A stretch of DNA of 64,000 nucleotides from Ailanthus altissimus (taxonomy: Eukaryota; Streptophyta; Magnoliopsida; Sapindales; Simaroubaceae), in NCBI GenBank assembly GCA_946807835.1, contig OX327697.1, positions 7,455,001-7,519,000 of the forward strand, written 5' to 3'. Both the position numbers and the translations under genes were made by a program. The notes under the pieces are model-generated. The model was given only the letters and a program-made list of their open reading frames with translations, searched no databases and was not told where the DNA came from. This document shows, one piece after another, positions 23,878-36,095 of the stretch. How positions within the stretch are numbered: position 1 is the stretch's first letter; each line of letters starts with the position of its first letter.

Positions 23878-26500
23878 CTTTTTCTACCTTAGAAGCCTTA
23901 TAATTGTTATGAAGACTCTCACGGGTTTGTGTATGACACATAGACATTTTTAAGGAATATGATGTCAGTTCAAGCTGGGTATGAGATATTGCATGTCCCT
24001 CTCATGTCTGTAATATATTGCAGGGATTGAGAGAGACTCCAATGCAACAGCTTGTAGAAGTAGAGTTAAGAGTAAGAAATTGTAATTTCTTACAGGTCCA
24101 ATTTGTAGGACAGCTTGACTACTTCTTGTATGCAACACAATAGCTTTATTACATAATAAGTATGATGTTTTATTAGCTGAATGTCAGTTAATAATTAAAC
24201 ATTATATACAATTAGAAATGTCTGTAGATCAAAATCCTTAAATAATACAGAGCTGTGGCATGTAAGTTAGGTCATATAAGCGTGAGACGCTTATCCGTCT
24301 AGTTAAGGATGGTTGGATTCTTTATCTGACCATAAAAACTTAACCAGTTTATGAATAATATATTCATGTAGATGACCAGACATACAAGAATGTACATCAC
24401 ATCCTTTCAATTAGATCGAGGTAGCGAGTATATTAACAACAAGTTTACTGTTTGTTCAAGGGAGAATAAGATTCTCACTCATTATAATCCTTTGGATAAT
24501 CCAACACATAATGATGTTTTGATAAGAAAGAATCGAACTTTATTAGATATAGTTCGATTGATGATGAGTGTTATCGATCTATATCTGTGAGAATATGCTC
24601 TAAATACAGCTGCTTATTAAGAAAAGTACCATCAAAAGTTGTTCCTTCCATTCCGTATGAGATACAGAAAGGAAGGCAGCTGTATCTTAAATATGTAAGA
24701 CTTGGGTTGTCCTACTTATGTAAGAGTTATACAGCAGGGTATCTTTTTTTTTTTTGTAAGAGTTACTTAACAGGATAAACTAACTCTCAAGAAGTACATG
24801 TCTAGGTTTATTGAGTGTCCTATGAATCCAATAGAATACTAGTTCTATGATTCAGAGAAGCGAAGTGTGTTCATTTCTCGGTTTACCACTATTCTAGAAA
24901 AGAGTTTCTCATGGGTTGTAGGAATCATAGAAAGATTGAGCTTGGTGAAGTTAATCTAGAAATCAATGAACCAAGGATGGGAATTCTGGCTTAATTTAGC
25001 AGTGGCCTTTTAGCACACTCTCTAAATGGGTTAGAAAGGATATCTGGGTCACCTATTAGGTATGATTGATGCCTAAAGGTAAACTTGAAGTTTTCTTGGT
25101 AGAAGAAAAATAATCCTTTGACCTATAGGGAGATGATGTTAAACATCAATTCAGGAAGCGGCAAGAAGCTATAAAAAATAAAATTAACTATAAGCATCAG
25201 AATCAAGTTTAGGACTTAGTTAAGCTACATGTGGGAATTGTTCTCATTGGTTGTAAAAGGTTTACAAAGAGGTAGTGGCAGCCAGATGGAAGGTAGAGAC
25301 CTTGTATGCTCTATATTGATTCTAAAAAGGCAATCCTCAGTGATTTGGGATCAATTAAGAGGAAACTATTGGACCAGTATTGATGCTAAAGTCGATTAAA
25401 ATTTTATTGGCTCTTGCAGCACATTGTGACTTTGAGGTTTAGCAGATGAATGTAAAGGACGGCATTCCGGAATGAATATCTCGAGCAAGAGATATTCATG
25501 GAATAGCCTGAAGAGTTTACGTCCAACTAGACTTCTGGTCTAACATGCATGAAAGGTTAGTGGGAGCATGATAGTCTTCTTGATGCTCTTTGTTGATAAC
25601 ATACTGGTCATTGAAAATGATGTCAGTATGTTATAATCGGTCAGAAGTAACTCATAAGTATTTCTCCATGAAGGATTTGGAAGAGGCTTCCTTTATACTA
25701 AGTATAAAGCTTTATAGAGATAGAACTAGGAAGCTGATAGAACTCTCCAAAATCCTTTCGTATCAATAAACCTGGTGTTCATCTTTCGAGGAGAGTGTCT
25801 CTTTAGATGAAAGATAAGAAAGTTAGAGTGTCTAACACACTAGATACGTCAGCTATTGAAAGATTGATATATGTTATAATGTGTTTGAGACCTTATATCA
25901 GTTTAGCTGTAAGAGTTACAAGCCAATTTCAGTCTGATTCAGGTGACCGTCACTTACTGGTAGTCAAGCATATCCTGAGGTACCTTGAGGGTACGAAGGA
26001 TAAGTTTTTAAAAAATGGAGAAAGTAACTTGCAAATGAGAAGATGCACGGAGTCAGACTTTTAGTTTGACCTAGATGATAGAGAGTCTACATTTGGAATG
26101 TGCTCATTCTCATTAGTACTAAGTGAGTTGGAATTGAACAAAATTGGGATTCACAGGTAATTTATATTGGCGCACCGGAAGCGGCAATGAGGATTCATAA
26201 GTTTATCGCTGGCTTAGAAGTGTTTCAACACAGATGGATCTTATCCCATAGTTTATGATAATACTAAGCCGTTGTACACACCGAGGTGCCAAGAGGACAC
26301 TAGTACTCTAATCATGTTAAGAGAAGTCTCATATGACTAGAGGGATCTTGGCTTAAGGAAATGTGATTATTTGTAAAAGTATTTTATAAATAATTTATCG
26401 GACCCATATTCTAAGGCCATGACTCTAAAAGTGTTTGTGAAACACGTAGAGTCGATGTGTAGGAGATGCCATCAGGAATGATACTAGAGCAAGTGAGAGA
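23878..26500 (+). pseudogene. Element B integrase, reverse transcriptase and RNase H
   Basis: Near 24256 the peptide CKLGHISVRRLS marks the GAG_pre-integrase region. At 24372-24590 LDRGSEYINNKF and RKNRTLLDIVRLMMS mark the integrase core, with its second Asp at 24414-24416. RT is recognisable near 25380-25640. The active-site block reads LFVDNILVIEND, so the second Asp of YVDD is Asn (25598-25600). At 25807-26064 RLIYVIMCLRPYISLAVRV and HILRYLEGTKD mark the end of RT and the start of RNase H. The end near 26460 has SKAMTLKVFVKHVE. Many stops and shifts interrupt it. Confidence 0.85.
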
Positions 26501-26501
26501 T

Positions 26502-28669
26502 TGTTAAGGTCGGTGATTATATGCAATCCCTGAATGTATATATACTTATGTATTTATACAAGTATACATTCCCATTAAATCGTTAATACCCATTAATATG
26601 CAATTATACAATGTAACGTTATAGACACTTTACGATCTGAAGGAGTTCAAATCAGAGCTAAAAGAGTTTAGATAAGGGTTTATTGTTAGCCACACTGAGA
26701 GATATAATTGTTAAATATTAGCACAGTTAAGTGTTAGCTAGTTACAATACTCAGCAGATCCAAGAGTTGGAGCCTTGTCTGTAATGAGACATAAACCTAG
26801 GAATATACCAGTAAGGGGATAGTTGCAAGAGTTGAAATCGGGTGCTAGAAAATGCTACTTGCGCAAGCATGTTCTCAAATAATTGTCCCTGATCTATTTT
26901 TGTTTATGCGGGTCTGTTGATAGATACCTTTATATATAGATCAGCATATGTCGTATCTATAGGGTATAGATGGTCGTTCTTAGTCGACTGTGAGCTTGGA
27001 GCTCGTATTGATATATAAGTATCCAGTTAGGACTGGATACGGGACAGACTCATGAGGGCATCCGATAGACACCCTATGTAAGCCGTCAATGGAAGGTCAT
27101 CTCAAGTTGAGTAGTATACGTGGTCTATTGACCTGAGTGCCACGGTGGGCTTATAAGTGATTCACCATACTTTGGTTTCACGCATGTTATAGACCTTTTA
27201 TGGTGTGACCGCTGGGTATGGTCCGATTCTTATAAAGTCTGGTGTGTACATATATGGGATCCGTTAACTCGTATAAGGAGTTAGATATCCAGATGCTTCG
27301 AACTTGTATCTCGAAAAGTCTTGTGGCCACAAGCATTAATCCCGAAAAAGAGTTCCATCAAGGTGGAACAATATGTGCAAACTCCTTTGCTATTCATGAG
27401 GGAATTTGACGGGGATAATCTATATCCCCACACATTTAGGATATTATGTCGGAAGGACTATACGTATGCGTTATAACTTCAACTTGTATGGTTCAACGCG
27501 CTGATTTGTAATATTCGTGACGTGTGCGTGGGGCATTGCTCACAGACTCATGGAATAGTTTCACTTGAAAAATTGGGCATAGGACCTAGGGAGTCCTGCA
27601 ATATGGAGTGCACTCGTTATACATTGGGGCAGCGTGCCGGATTAAATTATTTAATCCAGCAACATTCAGCATAACTACGGGAATGCGTGCGTATCTATAT
27701 TTAAGCGTTAAATATAATAATTAATCAATAATTGTTATTTGTTGATTGTATAATAACATGTAGCGCATTGTGGACCCTCGATTGAGTTTACCTAAGTATA
27801 GAATTTAGTAGAACCCACTAGAGGTAGACTTGGTAATTATTTATGAAGGGCAAAATTATCATTTCACAGAATAATTATTTAATTATTAAATAATCAAAAT
27901 ATCTCATTTTTATATTATATTATTATGTTATATATTGCTATCTAGGTGTCATCCATTTATTATTTCTTTATAATAATTTTATTTTTCAATAATAGGTGAC
28001 ATGTGTTTTATTTTTAATTTTATTTTATTATATATATTGTGAGATAAAGATGTGGTGTGTGAATGGTGTACTGAGTGAATCAAAAGGAATTTGAAATTGT
28101 TTTAATTTCTTTAATGTGTCAGCAATGAGAAGAAATAGGAAAGTAGAAGGAAATTGAAAATGTTTCAATTTCCAGAGGTGTCGAGAAAGAGAGAAGAAGA
28201 AGAAGAAGAAAAAAAAAAGGAAAAGAAAGAAGAAGAAAAGAAGAAAAAATAAAATTGTTTCATTTTTCTCTATGGTACCAATAGAAGCAATTGAGAATTT
28301 CTTCAATCTCCATTTCCTTATCTTTTTAGTGAAAACGATAAATACAGGCACTCGGCCATTTTAAGGATTAAGAGTTAATCCTGTGTTAGATATTGTGCTG
28401 CTGTTCTAGCTCACCAAGCCCACCGAGTTGGTGACTAGAACTGCCAACGAGTTGATCTCTATGTGGACTCCAAGGAATTACATGTATAACATTACACGTT
28501 GAGGTGAGTTCACTATCCATCTAATATATTAATGCAATTAATATATTATATTTATTGTGTTTATTGTTTAATTTAACGCTTCCGCAGTGTAGAATATGTA
28601 TGAGATATGTATTTTAGGTAATAGATACAATTGCACATGCATACACCCATATATATTATATCCCCGACA
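26502..28669 (+). repeat. Element B, 3' LTR
   Basis: It begins tgttaaggtcggtgatta after the purine tract aagtgagagat and ends tccccgaca. It is 2168 bp. It lacks the D insertion, the second 110-bp unit and nearly all of the rRNA segment. At the rRNA position (about 28499-28514) it has gttgaggtgagttcac, followed at once by the shared tatccatctaatat. Confidence 0.88.
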
Positions 28670-28674
28670 CATAG

Positions 28675-29053
28675 TGTTTGAGGACATACTTGTATAATGA
28701 CATCTCCTAACACCTATTGCAACCATTTCATTACTATTATACCTTCAAGTCTTTGTCCCATTATAGATAAGGATCTAACCCTTTAGATCTGACTGACTCT
28801 TATAACTTGTTAACTCTTAGCAGTGCTAACTATTAACATATATAACTCTTAGCTCTGCTAATCCTTAATAGTGGCCTAAACTATGTTACACCAGTTCTGA
28901 GCTCATTCAGATTATAAAATATCTGTAACGTAACAAGCATTGTACCATGTATTTATATTATATTAACGATTATACGAAATATTTATTGTATAAATATTAA
29001 ATAATTTAATATTCATAAAGTATTAGAATGACACGTAAGCATCAACTCCAACA
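28675..29053 (-). mobile_element. Solo LTR B', right part (LTR start on minus)
   Basis: On minus it begins tgttggagttgatgcttacg, the family-B LTR start. It continues through gctcagaactggtg and ttagcagagctaagagtt, and on past element B into 17118. It is separated from element C coding sequence by one clean edge at 29053/29054. Confidence 0.8.
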
Positions 29054-29056
29054 CTT

Positions 29057-31600
29057 GCATACAGTACTTTAATCATTTGTAGTTTCTCTTTTTGGATGTC
29101 GGCGATTGTGTTGCTGAAAGTTTGAAGTGCATGATCAGGAGTGGAGACAGACTTTGCATTGGACATACCAAACTTCTCTAGGATCTTGAGTATATACTGT
29201 TATTGTGACAAGAAGATAACATCTCTTTTCCTCGTAATATCCATACCCAGTATCCTATTTTCTACTTCTAAATCCATCATCTCAAACTCGCAACTCAACT
29301 GCTTCTTAAGTTTATATATCTCTTCCATATTCCTACATGTAATTAATATGTCATCCACGTATAGAAGTAAATACATCATCCCACTACTCAAGCTCTTAAA
29401 GTACATGGATCCATCATACTTACTTCTACTAAATCTACAAGTAATCATAAACTCATCAAATCTCCTATACCACTACTTAAAAAATTGCTTCAACCTATAC
29501 AATGTCTTCTTTAGCAGACAAGCATGCTCATATTTTTTTTTGGGCTCTACAAACCCTTGCAGCTTTGCCATGTAAATAATATCTTCAAGTTCTCTTTGCA
29601 GAAAAGCTATCTTTACATCCATTTGCTTTATACCTAAATCAAGGTTTGCATACATAGCTAACAAAATCCTAATAGATGTGTGCTTGACAATTGAAGAGTA
29701 AATCTCATGAAAGCATACTTCCCCTCTCTGAGTAAAACCTTATACAACTAGCCTAGCTTTCAATCTTGTAAGCTCTATCCTCTATATCCCCTCCTTAATC
29801 TTATGCACATACTTGCACCCTACTAGTTTTGTTTTAGGTCTCTCCATCAACTTTTAGGTATTATTCTTTTTAAGAGAACTAATCTCTTCTTTCATAGCTT
29901 GATGCCATTTATCACTATTTTTACCTTTTATAGCCTCACTATATATCCTAAACTTATTAAATTCAAAAGTGTAAGTAGAATTAAAGGTGTGAACAACCAT
30001 ATCTGCTTATACATACCTAATAATCGTTCTCCTTAACCTGTCTCTGATTAACTGGTACTCTTTAAGTTCTATCTCAAGAGTCTTAGTCTTTGGGTAGATA
30101 TGGAGGAACTTACAAGTGTTTTTTGCTCAACATTAAAGATCTTCTTATTGAAGTGCTGATATGGGGGCATGTCAGATCTATACTCAGGCTCTACTTCAAC
30201 ATCAATTTATTTAGGTGCCGAGTCTTCTTTGGGCATAGGTTCTTCTTTCTCATCTTCTTGTGAGGCTTTCAACATTACCATCTCATCGAACATCATATCA
30301 TGGCTTATGATATTCTTTGGTGGTGTTAAATTTTTACACTACACTTTGTATTCTTTCATACCATCGAGATATCCTATAAATATCCTATTGATAGCTTTGG
30401 ATTCCAATTTCCCCTTCTTCGTATGAACAAAGATTAGGCAACTAAATATCTTAAGGTGGTCATACTTGGGAGTACTGACAGACTATTTCTCTTCTGGGGC
30501 CTTAAAGTCTATCGTCGATGAATGACTTCTATTTATCAAATAAACTGCAGTGATCACAACTTCACTCTAAAACATCTTAGACATCTTTGCATTGGTAAGC
30601 ATGTATCTAACCCTTTCAAGTAAGGTCCTATTTATCCTTTCAGCTACACCATTCTGTTGCGATGTTGATCTCATAATTCTATACCTTGTAAACATACACT
30701 TGGCATAAAACTCATCAAACTCTCTATTGTAAAACTTAAGGTAATTGTCAGTTCTTAGCCTTTTTACCCTTTTGCTAGTCTGACTCTCAACAAGAGTTTT
30801 TCAAGTTTTGAATGTATCAAACACTTGATCCTTACTCTTTAACACATAGACCAACAACTTTCTCGAATAGTCATCAATAAAATTGAGAAAATACCTAGCT
30901 TCACCATAAGTCACTATTTACATTGGTTCTCAATGATTCGAGTGTATGTAGTAAAAACTCTCCTTAGTCTTATGCTTGCGGGTACTGAATCTTACTCTAT
31001 GTGCTTTTTCTAGCACACAATGCCCACAAAACTTTAATGGCTGGAACTTATCCTTACCAAATGCCTTTTGACTGAATAACTCATTCATGTTTCTTTCACC
31101 TAGGTGTGCTAGTCTAAGATGCCACAACTTGATTTGTATATTCTTATCATCTATAGATAATAATGCAGAACCACTCACAACCTCTCACTTTAGCACATAA
31201 ATATCTTTGCGCTTCTCACCTCTTATTACAATCTTGGAACCCCTTAATACTCTCAAAACCTCTCCATCAATCTTGATGGAACACCCATTCTAGTTTAAAG
31301 TCCCTAATGAGATCAAGTTTTGCTTTAGGCCAAGAACATACCTAACGTCTGAAAACTCTCTCACTCGCCTATCATGCATCCTAAGTTTAAGACTACTAAT
31401 TCCCATCACTTGACAAGCAACATTATTACCCATTAACACCTTACCACCACTAATAAGTTAAAAATTTACAAACCATGACTTATGCTGGCACATGTGAAAA
31501 GTACAACCAGAATCTAAAACCCAATGTTCAATTTTCTTACCATCATTAACGACTAGAGTCTCTACACTGTCGTAGTTATCATCATAGGCAAACGCAACAT
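29057..31600 (-). pseudogene. Element C protease, integrase and reverse transcriptase
   Basis: On minus: protease active site WVLDSGCTFHMC near 31540; GAG_pre-integrase WHLRLAHLGERNMNELF with FCGHCVLEKAHRVRF at 31178-30930; integrase core RLRTDNYLKF and SQQNGVAERINRTLLERV near 30760-30600; RT start with KWHQAMKEEISSLKK near 29900; LDLGIKQMDVKIAFLQRELE at 29664-29473; and LYVDDILITCRN with both Asp intact at 29448-29200. There are several stops, and the frame changes at least twice. Translation runs into solo LTR B' at 29053 just after the RT connection region. Confidence 0.88.
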
Positions 31601-32347
31601 CTACTTTCTTTTTATCTTATTTTTCTTCTCTAGACAATCTTTTATAAAGTGTTCATCTTTCTTACAATAATAGCACTTCCTAGGAGTCCTAGACTTTGAT
31701 CTTGAGCCATTCTTATTTCTATCTTTATGTGAAGGCCTTTATTTTGCAAATAAACCTTCTGCATTGCACTTAATCTACTTTTTTAATAACTTTAAGTTTA
31801 ATAATGAGTTCACATCACTCATTGTTAAACTCTTTTTATCGTAGAGTAACGTATTAACAAAGCTCTCGTAACTTCTAGGAAGCGAACTCAACAAGATGAT
31901 TACTTTATCTTTATCTTCTATCTTTATGTTGATGGACTTAAGATCAATGATAATCTTGTTGAAGGCATCTATATGGTATTTCATCGGTGTCCCATCTGAC
32001 ATAGAAAATTGATACAACTTCTTCTTTATATACAATCTGTTGGCCAACGCCCTCCGCCGGTAAAGAGAATCAAGTTTTTTCCATAGACCAATTATTGTAC
32101 TCTCACATGCAACTTCCCTTAAGACTTCATCACTTAATGATAAAACGATTAGACTATGAGCTCATTTTTGAATGTCATTATCTTTCTGCTTCAGCCTTAG
32201 ATGACTCTAATGTCTTCTCGTCTTCACTAGATAGAGCTATAGTCTCCTCTAATACCAAGCCTAACCATTGGCTCACCAACAACCCTTTAACAGACTGAAG
32301 TCATTCGCCCTATTGAATTTCTCTACCTCATACTTAGGTGCGGCCAT
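31601..32347 (-). pseudogene. Element C gag
   Basis: ATG at 32347 opens MAAPKYEVEKFNRANDFSL, a typical beginning for this type of copia gag. At 32047-31775 an open stretch contains MSDGTPMKYHIDAFNKIIID and LLSSLPRSYESFVNTLLY, which belong to the UBN2/gag core. The zinc knuckle CYYCKKDEHFIKDC has CX2CX4HX4C spacing near 31675-31634. A frameshift lies between the start and the core. Confidence 0.85.
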
Positions 32348-32364
32348 GTCTTGCTTTGAACTAA

Positions 32365-32376
32365 ACTCTGATACTA
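32365..32376 (-). promoter_or_regulatory. Primer binding site of element C (degenerate tRNA-iMet)
   Basis: On minus this reads tagtatcagagt, two mismatches from tggtatcagagc. It is three bases from the 5' LTR start at 32380. Confidence 0.75.
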
Positions 32377-32379
32377 GTT

Positions 32380-33060
32380 TGTTAAAGTGAAAGCAATAAT
32401 CCCAAGTATATAATGTAATAACAAAGCAATTAGAATAAACTAAAGAGAAAAAGTGAAAGAAAACACACAATATTTACGTGGTTCAGTAACTTGCTTACAT
32501 CCACGGTAGATTGAAATCTCACTTCTTTTATTATGAATCATCAGGGCAATCACAAAGTATGCCTTTTACAAGAAAGAATATCAAGTCTCATAAAGAACAC
32601 TCTCTAAAATCACACTCACAAAGAATACAATTTTATCTCTCTTACAATCTAAAGGTTTCTCTAATTAAGAATAACTAAGATTACAAAGAATTACTAAGTT
32701 GTGTTTACAAAATAATAAAGAGCCTTTATGTAAGCTTATGATGACCTAGAAAAATCTTAAACCAAGTGAGAATCAAATTTTGGGAGTCTTAGATAACTTA
32801 AAAGCCTGAACAAGATAGGAAAACTAATTTTTTGCATTGGCACCGTGGCGCTGGGTTTATGGTGCCGCGGTACCACACACTTATTGTACCAATGTTGCGA
32901 TATTAATGTTACTACCTGGTGCACTGCAGTGCCTAAGCTTAGGCAATGTGGCCTTTCATTTTTTGCCTTTTCTTGAGTCTGTCTTTATTTCTTGTATACC
33001 TAATGCACTTGACTTACTTTTCAAATTATATTACAATAATTTTCAATCAACTTTCTCACA
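32380..33060 (-). repeat. Element C, 5' LTR (right copy)
   Basis: It begins tgttaaagtg and ends tttctcaca on plus, 681 bp. It is uninterrupted and matches the split left LTR. The GC-richer block at 32835-32940 (gcaccgtggcgctggg) is the partner of 14915-15020. It is followed by the target duplication aaatt at 33061-33065. Confidence 0.9.
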
Positions 33061-33065
33061 AAATT

Positions 33066-35324
33066 TATAAATAATTATCTTTGGACTAAATCTTAGGTAT
33101 TTTTAGAGTATTTCTTTCTATTGAATTGTTGATATGTGTAGATCATATTTTTATGATTACTTAAGAAATATACATGACAACGATCTAATGAAAAGAGAAC
33201 AATGTTCTAGCAAGCACTTAATATTCTCTTTGAGCTTTATTCACATAGAGAAAAAATGACATTTTTATAATTAATTTTTTTTATTTTAAAAAAATAATTA
33301 AAAATTGACTTTATTGTCAAAAAAATTGTCTTTTTAGAGCAAAAGAAGGTAGAAGTAGAAGTATGATAAAGTATGTGTAGAATGAGAATCAGATTGGTTT
33401 TTTCTTTGTGCATACAGTCCATGATAGGTCAGGCTCAATTAGGCTAGTTGTGTTGGGTTAGTCTGAAATTGATTAGGCTAATTGCAATAAATTCGAACCG
33501 ATCGATTTTAAGAAATCAAAATAAAATTGAATTAAATTAATTTAGTTTAATTTTTGATTTTTTTTAAAAATTTAATATTTTTTAATTAAATTAAATCAAA
33601 ACTGAATTAAAATCAAATTAATCAATTTCAAATTAAGTAAACCAAATTCTAAACCATACTTTAAATTGTACGAAAAATTTAATTTAATTCGATTCGATTT
33701 TTATTGAACCGAACTGATGCCCAACCCTGTATAGATTATTAAAAATTGGCTTTGTTTCTGCTTCTCTCCAATTGTAAAAGATCAGCCATACCAAACTCTG
33801 TTCACTTTTATCTACGATCACATGTACACATTCATTTTGAAATTGATAAATTGGTCCCATTTCAACTTTTCTATTTAAAATTTTCTCTCCTTTCATTTGA
33901 GAGTGGCCCATTTATTCATACATTGACTGAAATATATACATGGTTCAACATCAAGTTGTCAGAAAAGTTTGATTCCAAATCCATCAACATTAAACCAGTG
34001 AAAACGATGAGTGAGGCAAAAGTAGCTATACTCTCGTGGAAACTCAGCACATAACACTAGCTATATATTTTCTGAAAGATACACTTCTCTTGTCCCTCTC
34101 TGCTTCTATAATTTGTCACTAACCAACAAATATGCCATCAGTTTACCTTGGTCTCAAACTTGCTGACCAAACCAAACCAAACCCATAACATTTTCATTTT
34201 CAAAATTTTTCTAGTTTTAAACTTGGTCTTGTCAGTGTTTTGAATGACAAAAGTCTGGTGCATATTTTAATTCAAGAGGGGGCAACTGCATATTAGGGGC
34301 ATATGCATTATGCCCTACCCCAAAAGCCAATAAAGTGCTGAATCTCAACATTTTCTTTACTCCATGTGTAATGGCTTTTGTCTTTGGAAAGCAGAAAGCT
34401 GAAAGTGTAACTCAATGTAAACCCATTTTATTCTCAAACTTTTCCTATAACCAAATAGAATTAGAAAAGGGTAACCCTTTGGCCTTTGCCACTAAGAACA
34501 TAGAAGAAAAGTATACATAAATACCACATGAATGAACTTGAAACTCAAGTAAAATACAAAATAGGACAACCATGCATGAAACTGGGGGTCCTCCTCTCTG
34601 AAATGCCAGTATGTTTTGCTTGTCACATGGTCAATCATCAAACATATATGTTGCAAACAATTTACCAGATCCATTTAATCTAGAGGTGAGCATAAACTGA
34701 CTTTCATTTTGAATCCATTTTCCTGTTCATATATATTATCAATCACTGAAACCACTCAAACTGGGTTATTTTAAGTTCCAATTGTTGATTACAAACAAGC
34801 TTTATTACTTGGAAATTTTGAGATTCATTTATCTCTTGAGTAGGCAAGCTAATACAACGCAATAATAAAACAAAATGAGACAAACACATTTTCATTTGTC
34901 ATTTGAATTCATCTGCAAAACACACTTAATACAGATACTCTGTCATAAACTTTGGTGCAAACTGGTATCAGTGAAAATATACTTTAGGCACTTGTCACAG
35001 TCACATACAACCAAAGCTATCAAAAGTAAGTAGGAAACCACGTGTGAGCAAATACCAAAAAGTAGATAAAGAAAAAGAAACCAGAATGGGACAACCATGA
35101 AAGCAAGGTTACCTGGCGTTTTGTTCCAAAGCATGTGCCATGAATTATATGCTCCCTTTGCTCCTCCATCAATTTACCTTTTCCCTTCTTTGTTATCTTC
35201 ATAATGCAATTACCTTCCACTTTTCTTAGCCTTACATGGCACATCATGAACAAAATATATAGGATAATTAAAAATACAATCACCTAATTGATCTTCAAAT
35301 TAGAACCATACATATGCTAAATAA
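33066..35324. other. Intergenic DNA downstream of the DUF1645 gene
   Basis: No gene is supported. 33430-33725 is a low-complexity repeat ending gaaccgaactgatgcccaac. Similar debris recurs near 36970-37180 and 45220-45310. The remainder is less AT-rich single-copy-looking sequence with short unsupported ORFs. A possible polyadenylation signal for the upstream gene (aataaa on minus) lies near 34800. Confidence 0.5.
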
Positions 35325-36095
35325 TTATTTCTTCTTGTTCTTATCTTTGCCGAAGATTGAACCTAAACCGAATAGGTTCCCGGATGGAACATTCAGAACA
35401 GGATTGACTTGAATACCATTCCCATAAGAGCCATAATTTTTCTTCAATGGAGGCTTAAGATAATTACTTGCTGAAGATGAAGATGAAGAATGTGATGATC
35501 TTATAGATGCTTGCTTTTGTGAATTATTCTCCTTGTGATTGTGATGAGTACCATCTTTTGACAATGCTGCTCGCTTATCATTTGAGGCTGAACCAGTTGA
35601 ATTGCTTCTTGATAAAAGTGGTGGCAAAGGACACAAGCTTCTCCCATAACCACTGCCACAATTCAAACTGCTACTTCTTTTGAACTTCCAAAATGACTTG
35701 GAACTTTGCTTCTCCTCTAAATTATCATCTGCTGCTTCGTCCCTCATTATCTTGCTCCCTTTCAAGCTCTCTTTATCCTTTGGCAATGGCATTAACACTT
35801 GTGATGACGATGTAGTTTGAATATCTGAGGACGACGTTTGATTTACAGGAATGTTAATATTCTTCTTCTTCTTCTTCTTGACTTCTGTAGGGAGAATCTT
35901 CCCATCCGAGAAAAGCTCATCAGCAGATGAAGATTCCTGATCGAAGCTTTTGCGAACACAGAAGTCAAAATCAATGCCTGTTGAGTTTGATCTGAAAGGG
36001 TGCTGCTGCTCCACAGGAACAACATCAGACTGACAAAAGTCATGAGAAAATGAAATTCTTGGACTCATGTTAGAACTCTCTAATTCAAGTGCCAT
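35325..36095 (-). CDS. DUF1645-family protein, 256 aa
   Basis: A single uninterrupted exon encodes a Ser- and Lys-rich protein. The conserved features are those I know from the plant DUF1645 family: SPRISFSHDF at residues 11-20; PFRSNSTGIDFDFCV at 33-47; ADELFSDGKILP at 58-69; KSFWKFKRSSSLN at 133-145; SLCPLPPLLSRSNSTGS at 153-169; and a C-terminal NLFGLGSIFG at 240-249. A KKKKKK run at 73-78 could be a nuclear signal. There is no signal peptide or membrane segment. The start is the first ATG of the frame and fits the family N-terminus. Biochemical function is unknown; a rice member (OsSGL) has been linked to grain length and stress tolerance. It is the only intact host gene visible. Confidence 0.88.
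   Translation of the reverse strand: MALELESSNMSPRISFSHDFCQSDVVPVEQQHPFRSNSTGIDFDFCVRKSFDQESSSADELFSDGKILPTEVKKKKKKNINIPVNQTSSSDIQTTSSSQVLMPLPKDKESLKGSKIMRDEAADDNLEEKQSSKSFWKFKRSSSLNCGSGYGRSLCPLPPLLSRSNSTGSASNDKRAALSKDGTHHNHKENNSQKQASIRSSHSSSSSSASNYLKPPLKKNYGSYGNGIQVNPVLNVPSGNLFGLGSIFGKDKNKKK

Larger units (their letters stand above)
17124..28669 (+). mobile_element. Ty1/copia retrotransposon B, nested in solo LTR B'
   Basis: A plus-oriented element with LTRs 17124-22369 (interrupted) and 26502-28669. It has a one-mismatch PBS, a PPT-like aagtgagagat before the 3' LTR, and flanks tatag/catag (17119-17123 and 28670-28674), a 4/5 target duplication. The internal region carries degraded integrase, RT and RNase H. 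The body is strongly decayed, with stops in every frame. The two LTRs differ in several large features: the solo LTR D insertion, a 110-bp tandem duplication and the rRNA fragment, all in the 5' LTR only. Confidence 0.88.
13086..33060 (-). mobile_element. Ty1/copia retrotransposon C, host of the nested insertions
   Basis: Its own sequence is split by later insertions. The outer LTRs are 13086-15133 (interrupted) and 32380-33060. The flanking five bases aaatt (13081-13085 and 33061-33065) form a perfect target duplication. A PPT abuts the left LTR, and a degenerate tRNA-iMet PBS abuts the right LTR. Gag, protease, integrase, RT and part of RNase H are readable on minus from 32347 to 29057, and the RNase H tail at about 15525-15205. 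Most of the RNase H N-terminal half is missing at the join, so a deletion accompanied or followed the internal insertion. Confidence 0.9.

Noticed and set aside
28028..28351. 107-codon ORF on minus with long Phe/Leu runs
   Set aside because: Translation of the purine-rich LTR tract read in reverse; low complexity.
35843..36043. 66-codon ORF on minus inside the DUF1645 gene
   Set aside because: Alternative frame of the real gene.
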